Both the position numbers and the translations under genes were made by a program. Under the pieces are notes generated by a model. The model saw nothing but the letters and a program-made list of their open reading frames with translations, was not told the DNA's origin and made no database searches. Positions 5,836 through 9,114 of a DNA stretch of 9,114 bases are shown here, one piece after another; position 1 is the stretch's first letter, and the number at the start of each line of letters is the position of its first letter. Source of the stretch: Syntrophomonadaceae bacterium (GTDB lineage: Bacteria > Bacillota > Syntrophomonadia > Syntrophomonadales > Syntrophomonadaceae); the NCBI GenBank assembly GCA_012840625.1, contig DUSB01000075.1:1-9114 (forward strand), in the 5' to 3' direction.

Positions 5836-6177
5836 ATGATTGATCCAATCCATATATCCACGCTTCAAATTGAGCAGTCCAGACAGCAACAGGCTCAGAC
5901 CAAAGAACAAAGCTTTCAGACTACCCTGGAACAGGCACAAAAAAATCAGGATAAAGAAAAGTTAATGGAAGCTTGCCTTGATTTAGAAAGTGTTTTTATT
6001 AATCAAGTTTTTGACAACATGCGCAAAACCATCCCAGAAGGCGGTCTTTGGGAAAAAAGTTTTGCTATGTCAACCTATGAATCAATGCTGTTCGAGGAAT
6101 ACAGTAATCAAATTAGCCGCACTTCCTCCATTGGAATAGCTGAACTATTATATAAACAACTTGCTAGAGATATCTAA
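5836..6177 (+). CDS. Rod-binding protein, FlgJ N-terminal domain only
   Basis: A 113-aa protein matching the rod-binding domain found at the N-terminus of FlgJ. That domain caps and promotes assembly of the flagellar rod. Residues 1-40 are polar and Gln-rich (probably flexible). The domain follows at about 42-95: KLMEACLDLESVFINQVFDNMRK, the PEGGLW turn (67-72) and the helix YESMLFEEYSNQIS (81-94). The C-terminal muramidase domain of proteobacterial FlgJ is absent, as is usual in Firmicutes, where a separate enzyme may open the wall. The ATG has AAGGA 9 nt upstream. It is co-transcribed with flgG and the unit ends at a strong terminator right after the stop codon. Confidence 0.85.
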   Translation: MIDPIHISTLQIEQSRQQQAQTKEQSFQTTLEQAQKNQDKEKLMEACLDLESVFINQVFDNMRKTIPEGGLWEKSFAMSTYESMLFEEYSNQISRTSSIGIAELLYKQLARDI

Positions 6178-6190
6178 AAATCTGTCAGAT

Positions 6191-6242
6191 AAGAAACCCG
6201 GCTAGAATGTTTTTCCTGCATACATAGCCGGGTTTCTTTTTT
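6191..6242 (+). terminator. Rho-independent terminator of the flgG operon
   Basis: A perfect 14-bp stem, AAGAAACCCGGCTA (6191-6204) with TAGCCGGGTTTCTT (6225-6238), a 20-nt loop and a T-run at 6237-6242. It begins 13 nt after the stop codon of the rod-binding gene. The A-rich 5' side also gives a T-rich tail on the minus strand, but no minus-strand gene ends here. Confidence 0.9.
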
Positions 6243-6318
6243 CTAACTCTTCATTTCCTTTTTTACAACATAATGGTACGATAATTGTAAGTATGGAATG
6301 AAAGGAGGATGGTTTTTT

Positions 6319-6615
6319 ATGGCTAAGCTTAATGACCTGGAAATACGGCGCAATATTTTTATTGACTATGAAGGTGAGGTAAAGCATGGTAAACCTCATG
6401 GGTTGGGAAAAGGCTTTTATAGAAATGGAATCAAATACGAAGGGGAATGGAAAGATGGTAAACAACACGGTTATGGCAAAGAATATTATATAGATGGATC
6501 ATTACGTTACGAAGGTGAATATAAAGATGGCTTTCGGCATGGAAAAGGAATTTCTTATTACAAAAACGGAGCAGTGGCCCATGATGGTGAATGGCGTTAC
6601 GATAAAGAAGTATAA
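6319..6615 (+). CDS. MORN-repeat protein
   Basis: A 98-aa protein made almost wholly of MORN repeats, beta-hairpin units that form an open single-sheet solenoid. Repeat starts are at Y17 (YEGEVKHGKPHGLGKG), Y40 (YEGEWKDGKQHGYGKE), Y64 (YEGEYKDGFRHGKG) and a degenerate, truncated fourth at H88 (HDGEW), a period of 23-24 residues. There is no signal peptide, membrane segment or attached enzyme domain, so a cytoplasmic scaffold or binding role is likely, but the partner is unknown. I start it at the ATG at 6319, 10 nt after AAAGGAGG. An in-frame ATG at 6298 lies upstream of, and would translate through, this ribosome binding site. The nearest promoter-like element is GATAAT (6280-6285) without a clear -35. 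It stands alone between the flagellar terminator and a weak terminator of its own. Confidence 0.85.
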   Translation: MAKLNDLEIRRNIFIDYEGEVKHGKPHGLGKGFYRNGIKYEGEWKDGKQHGYGKEYYIDGSLRYEGEYKDGFRHGKGISYYKNGAVAHDGEWRYDKEV

Positions 6616-6647
6616 AAAGGATAAAAACACTTAATATTCACCCTGGG

Positions 6648-6675
6648 TGTCGGCGCGATAGTCGACAATTTTTTT
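6648..6675 (+). terminator. Weak rho-independent terminator after the MORN gene
   Basis: TGTCG (6648-6652) pairs with CGACA (6663-6667) around a 10-nt loop, followed by seven T (6669-6675). The stem is only 5 bp. CACC/GGTG (6640-6649) gives a competing small hairpin just upstream. The whole is bracketed by CTTAATA (6630-6636) and its complement TATTAAG (6675-6681). Confidence 0.5.
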
Positions 6676-6676
6676 A

Positions 6677-6787
6677 TTAAGTCCTATCCTCCCTATTTTG
6701 CAGCAAGCTGCCTTGCCCCACCTCTCCCATCTCGCCTACCAGATGTTTCAGAATTGATTCTTTCCCCGTATGGATAAGCTCTCCCAT
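6677..6787 (-). CDS. Possible 36-residue small ORF or remnant of a decayed gene
   Basis: A short ORF, ATG to TAA, with GGAGG (6802-6798) 10 nt upstream of the ATG. The product is polar and helix-prone (MGELIHTGKESILKHLVGEM, then GEVGQGSLLQNREDRT) with no membrane segment. I do not recognise it. The same frame continues upstream past one TGA into protein-like sequence (roughly YGRYLLE, stop, KPLCSGGYEL). This could mean the C-terminal end of a decayed longer gene rather than a true small gene. It sits downstream of the purC terminator, and its 3' end overlaps the inverted repeat after the MORN gene. Apart from this ORF and the two flanking hairpins I see nothing in 6616-6933. Confidence 0.25.
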   Translation of the reverse strand: MGELIHTGKESILKHLVGEMGEVGQGSLLQNREDRT

Positions 6788-6867
6788 TAATTCATAGCCT
6801 CCAGAACATAATGGTTTTCATTCTAGCAGATATCTGCCATAAGAACGTATAGCCTTATATCGGTCAT

Positions 6868-6909
6868 AAAAAAAGCCATGCTACAGCCTGACTACTGTAG
6901 CACAGCTTT
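6868..6909 (-). terminator. Rho-independent terminator of purC
   Basis: On the minus strand the stem is AAAGC, a 2x2 internal loop, then TGCTACAG pairing with CTGTAGCA (plus-strand positions 6879-6886 and 6895-6902), with an 8-nt loop. The outer arms are at 6872-6876 and 6905-6909. A run of seven T follows on the minus strand (6874-6868), partly used in the stem. It lies 25 nt past the purC stop. Confidence 0.85.
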
Positions 6910-6933
6910 ACTTGAAACAATGTTAGCTGCTGC

Positions 6934-7617
6934 TTATTTATTTTTCCCTACCATATCAGACAGTTCCAGGGGGGAAACCTGATGTCCATCTTTAAAGACC
7001 CGCATATTATCACCGGAGATATCATCGATTAAAATAATCTCTCCTCCTGCTTTACCAAATTCAAATTTGATATCAATTAGATCTAAACCTGACTCAGCCA
7101 GATCATCTTTAATTATTTTAGCAATTTTCCCAGCCATCTCCTTAATACTCTTAAGTTCCGGCGGGTTTACTAGACCCAGCTGAATTAAAGCGTCGTCGTT
7201 TATTAAGGGATCCCCACGCAGATCATCTTTAAGTGTAATCTCGATTAATGCATCCAGCGGTTGGAACTCCTTGGTATAAAGAGCATAGCGGCGCAAAAAG
7301 CTGCCATAGGCTTTAAACCTGCAAACTACCTCCAGACCTTTGCCAAAAGGTTCGGCTTTTTTTACCACCATATGGTTCTTTTCCAGTTCAGTTTTTAGAT
7401 ATTGAGTGGGAATACCCTGCTGGTGCAAAAGTTCAAAATAATAGGTTGACATCTTTAAGGCCTGTTTCCCTTTACCTTCTAGCTTGCCGTATACAGTATT
7501 TGCACCCGGATCAATACGTCCATTTTCTCCCGTTACATCATCTTTAAATTCTAGTAAACATCTTTCATTATCCAATTCGAAAACATTCTTGGTCTTACCC
7601 TCATACAATAATTTCAT
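6934..7617 (-). CDS. purC: Phosphoribosylaminoimidazole-succinocarboxamide (SAICAR) synthase
   Basis: ATP-dependent ligase of purine biosynthesis that joins CAIR and aspartate to form SAICAR. The 227-aa length is close to the family's usual 235. Motifs in order are YEGKTK (5-10), FKDDVTGENG (24-33), EVVCRFKAYGS (96-106), LKDDLRGDPLIND (129-141), DIKFEFG (182-188) and DDISGDNMR (198-206). Several differ from the common versions (R-N-x-A-A-G-S and DEISPD-x-CR), so this is a divergent branch, but the ATP- and substrate-site residues are recognisable and there is no break. The ATG has AAGGAGGT about 13 nt upstream, slightly far, but no other in-frame start exists nearby. No other pur gene is adjacent, and the gene has its own terminator. 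No purine riboswitch was seen upstream. Confidence 0.93.
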   Translation of the reverse strand: MKLLYEGKTKNVFELDNERCLLEFKDDVTGENGRIDPGANTVYGKLEGKGKQALKMSTYYFELLHQQGIPTQYLKTELEKNHMVVKKAEPFGKGLEVVCRFKAYGSFLRRYALYTKEFQPLDALIEITLKDDLRGDPLINDDALIQLGLVNPPELKSIKEMAGKIAKIIKDDLAESGLDLIDIKFEFGKAGGEIILIDDISGDNMRVFKDGHQVSPLELSDMVGKNK

Positions 7618-7734
7618 ATTTAAACTCTTTACCTCCTTGAAGAATTTACTTAGTTTATTTTAACTATAGCCATTCATTGTAATGCAATCTTCCCCGGGAA
7701 TAACCATTTTTCTAGACTTTTACATCCAATATTC

Positions 7735-7872
7735 ATGTATACCCTTTTCAGGTTTTATCAAATAATCCCCAGTTCAGTCGTACCGACCATTATAACCATC
7801 GCCATCTATACGATCATTTATATCATCTATTACCAGCTGACTGTAAACTCCTACAAGCGCATCGTAAACTAG
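7735..7872 (+). pseudogene. C-terminal remnant of a membrane protein, possibly an FtsX-like ABC permease
   Basis: An uninterrupted frame (open from 7654) ends at TAG 7870-7872. Its last 45 residues hold one hydrophobic membrane segment (SSVVPTIITIAIYTIIYIIY) followed by a short basic tail, YQLTVNSYKRIVN. The last membrane helix plus a short basic end is the layout of FtsX/MacB-type permease C-termini. There is no ribosome binding site before the only ATG (7735), so I read it as the tail of a lost gene rather than a small protein. A terminator directly follows the stop, as if it were the original one. A genuine single-pass microprotein cannot be excluded. Confidence 0.35.
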
Positions 7873-7900
7873 AAAGTTAGGTGCTTGGTACCTAACTTTT
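7873..7900. terminator. Bidirectional terminator between the permease remnant and the thioesterase gene
   Basis: A perfect 10-bp stem, AAAGTTAGGT (7873-7882) with ACCTAACTTT (7890-7899), and a 7-nt loop. T-rich sequence flanks it on both strands, although the runs are short (TTTT on plus, CTTTCT on minus). It lies 7 nt beyond the stop of the minus-strand thioesterase gene and touches the TAG of the plus-strand remnant. Confidence 0.7.
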
Positions 7901-7907
7901 ACCTTTC

Positions 7908-8390
7908 TTAATCATCATAAACCCGCCAGTATTTTTGTTCTTCCTCCCAGTTCCACATCTCAAAATACTTCTGCGGAGGGCGAAGAACAGTGGCTTCACA
8001 GGAAGCTGTTACGGTGCCATCCTGTAAGCGAATCTCACTGGCAACCCGTGCCCGGCTGCGACCCGGACGCAGTACCCAACCAACGACAGTTAGTGGCTGC
8101 TCTGTGGGTGTGGGGAGGCGGTATTTTGTTTCCAGGCGAGTGGTAACCATAAAACAGTCCAGACTGTCCATTTCACGATCGAGCATAATAGCCCGCCCGG
8201 CAGTTTCATCCAGAATAGCCGATACGATTCCCCCATGGACAAAACCAGGATAACTGTTAAAATGTTCAGGAATGCTTACCGTAGCACGCACCTCCTGTTT
8301 TTCATAGTCGTTATACCAGCTTACTTTTAGACCTATATCATTCTGACGACCACAGACAAAACAAGTCCGGGAATTAGGCTGTTTTTCCAT
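7908..8390 (-). CDS. PaaI-family hotdog thioesterase
   Basis: Single-domain hotdog-fold acyl-CoA thioesterase of 160 aa, normal for the PaaI/4HBT group. The active-site helix is clear: VHGGIVSAILDETAG (51-65), with H52-G53-G54 and the likely catalytic D61. The N-terminus carries CFVCG (C10/C13) followed by ND-GL, a feature of one PaaI subgroup and possibly a metal knuckle. The ending KYFEMWNWEEEQKYW extends past the hotdog core. The start is the ATG at 8390 with AAGGAG 9 nt upstream; an in-frame TTG at 8432 lies before this ribosome binding site and is rejected. The acyl-CoA substrate cannot be told from sequence. It appears to be transcribed alone. Confidence 0.85.
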   Translation of the reverse strand: MEKQPNSRTCFVCGRQNDIGLKVSWYNDYEKQEVRATVSIPEHFNSYPGFVHGGIVSAILDETAGRAIMLDREMDSLDCFMVTTRLETKYRLPTPTEQPLTVVGWVLRPGRSRARVASEIRLQDGTVTASCEATVLRPPQKYFEMWNWEEEQKYWRVYDD

Positions 8391-8508
8391 GAGCTCATTC
8401 TCCTTTTTCTTTATTCTGGATATGTAAAACAATTAATTTCCTTTAATAATAACATCAAGCAGAGCTTTTATCACTTATCTAAATCTTGTTCCTGGTAATA
8501 AGCAGTGG

Positions 8509-8541
8509 AAAAAAAGATGGCTCCCGTAAAATACAGGAACC
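8509..8541 (-). terminator. Rho-independent terminator, probably of the C45-like hydrolase gene
   Basis: On the minus strand GGTTCCTGTA (8541-8532) pairs with TACGGGAGCC (8528-8519), 10 bp including two G-U pairs, with a TTT loop. ATC and seven T follow (8515-8509). It lies about 105 nt past the stop at 8648. A weaker AT-rich hairpin with a T-run (GCAAA/TTTGC, 8564-8579) lies between and may act first. The rest of 8391-8647 shows nothing else I can support. Confidence 0.7.
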
Positions 8542-8647
8542 ACCTATTAGCCTAATAAAAATCGCAAACCCTTTTTTGCCTATAATCAGAAGCTCAGTTC
8601 ACTTTTATGGCATAGCCTGACAAAAACTATTTGCTGCATCCAAGTTT

Positions 8648-9114
8648 CTATTCCATCAAAGAATAGCTGTATACTTTATTATAATTACAACCCAAAGCCA
8701 CATCAGCAGTAATTTCATCCAGGTTATATACCACACTCCATTGCGTCCCATGGATTTTCCCGTCTTTCTTCTCTAAGTGCATTGGCTGACTGGCTGCTTT
8801 GAGAGCCGCCATAGCTTGTTTCCGGGTCATAAAGCCATTTTTCTTGGAAAGTATATCCATAAGAGTCTCATAACGATCTTGTCCTTTTCCTTGATTATAT
8901 TTTGGACCGGGAGTTAGGAAAAAATTTGTACAAACCTGATAAGGTTTCTCTGAACGGAGAACACTCATTTCATTATCTACATACTCTACGACAGCACTGT
9001 TCCCCTGTGCATCAGCAATCTGAAAATGGAAACAGGATTTAGCAGAAGAATTCATATCATATTGCTCCAGTAACGCTATTGCTTCGTCTACTGTAGCTGC
9101 TTGGTCCAATATAA
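8648..9114 (-). CDS. C45/choloylglycine-type linear amide hydrolase, C-terminal part
   Basis: The frame runs off the right edge, so the start and catalytic N-terminal Cys are outside the window. The visible part (about 155 residues) fits the C-terminal half of N-terminal-nucleophile hydrolases of the linear-amide C-N hydrolase group, which includes acyltransferase C45 and choloylglycine/penicillin V acylase relatives. Cues are HFQIADAQGNSAVVEYVDNE, VCTNFFLTPG with the following GQDRYETL, THWSVV-like GTQWSVVYNLDE and the closing strand NYNKVYSYSL. The group cleaves amide bonds in bile-acid conjugates, penicillin V, acyl-homoserine lactones and others; the substrate here is unknown. An apparent TTG start near 9109 is just an internal Leu codon. 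It ends in TAG, with a terminator about 105 nt further on. Confidence 0.75.
   Translation of the reverse strand, partial: ILDQAATVDEAIALLEQYDMNSSAKSCFHFQIADAQGNSAVVEYVDNEMSVLRSEKPYQVCTNFFLTPGPKYNQGKGQDRYETLMDILSKKNGFMTRKQAMAALKAASQPMHLEKKDGKIHGTQWSVVYNLDEITADVALGCNYNKVYSYSLME

Noticed and set aside
5810..5839. Nine-codon mini-ORF between flgG and the rod-binding gene, its TGA overlapping the next ATG
   Set aside because: Too short to judge and most of it is the ribosome binding region of the next gene; probably chance.
5291..5940. Two long minus-strand frames antisense to flgG and the rod-binding gene
   Set aside because: Composition (rich in Cys, Phe, Ile, His) and lack of initiation signals are typical of antisense shadows; the plus-strand genes are certain.
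7618..7720. Purine riboswitch or PurR site upstream of purC
   Set aside because: No recognisable G-box aptamer core or PurR-box pair in this stretch; only a distant ribosome binding site and AT-rich sequence.

Overview
The window looks like chromosomal DNA of a motile, endospore-forming member of the Clostridia. The nearest relatives are probably in the Syntrophomonadaceae or Peptococcaceae. That placement is an inference from gene content: a YlmC/YmxH sporulation protein, an nrdR/pgeF neighbourhood, Bacillus-type flagellar FlgG, strong AGGAGG-type ribosome binding sites and a moderately AT-rich sequence. No rRNA, tRNA, CRISPR array or intact insertion sequence was seen.

Left block, minus strand (28-2620). 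pgeF (laccase-domain purine nucleoside phosphorylase), an OmpR/PhoB-type response regulator and a PAS histidine kinase form a tight operon read right to left. Gaps are 11 nt between pgeF and the regulator and about 26 nt between regulator and kinase. The kinase has no membrane segment. Its true start is an ATG at 1068, because the upstream GTG is part of its ribosome binding site.

Small plus-strand operon (2673-3824). A zinc-ribbon DUF2007-like protein is followed after 6 nt by an unrecognised protein with an N-terminal MerR/excisionase-type helix-turn-helix and an internal CxxC...CxxC knuckle. It diverges from pgeF and converges on nrdR.

Minus strand (3843-4674). nrdR, the ribonucleotide reductase repressor, has its own sigma-A-like promoter with a perfect dyad at the predicted transcription start. 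Upstream of it lies the PRC-barrel sporulation protein YlmC/YmxH, which has a sigma-E-like promoter candidate.

Flagellar unit, plus strand (about 4896-6242). A good sigma-D (FliA/sigma-28) promoter drives flgG and a short FlgJ-N-type rod-binding protein, closed by a 14-bp-stem terminator. The leader of about 95 nt carries two consecutive hairpins that I cannot assign to any known riboswitch.

Right part. A 98-aa MORN-repeat protein stands alone on the plus strand. purC, a PaaI-like hotdog thioesterase and the 3' end of a C45/choloylglycine-like amide hydrolase are on the minus strand, separated by intergenic regions that hold terminators. Two intergenic stretches hold what look like gene remnants or very small genes. 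One is a 36-codon minus-strand ORF at 6677-6787 with a good ribosome binding site. The other is a plus-strand membrane-protein C-terminus at 7735-7872 with no start signal.

Most of the window is ordinary chromosomal housekeeping. I did not find a clear defence or mobile system. The most interesting items are the flgG leader RNA, the zinc-ribbon/helix-turn-helix gene pair, the dyad at the nrdR promoter and the small intergenic coding remnants.
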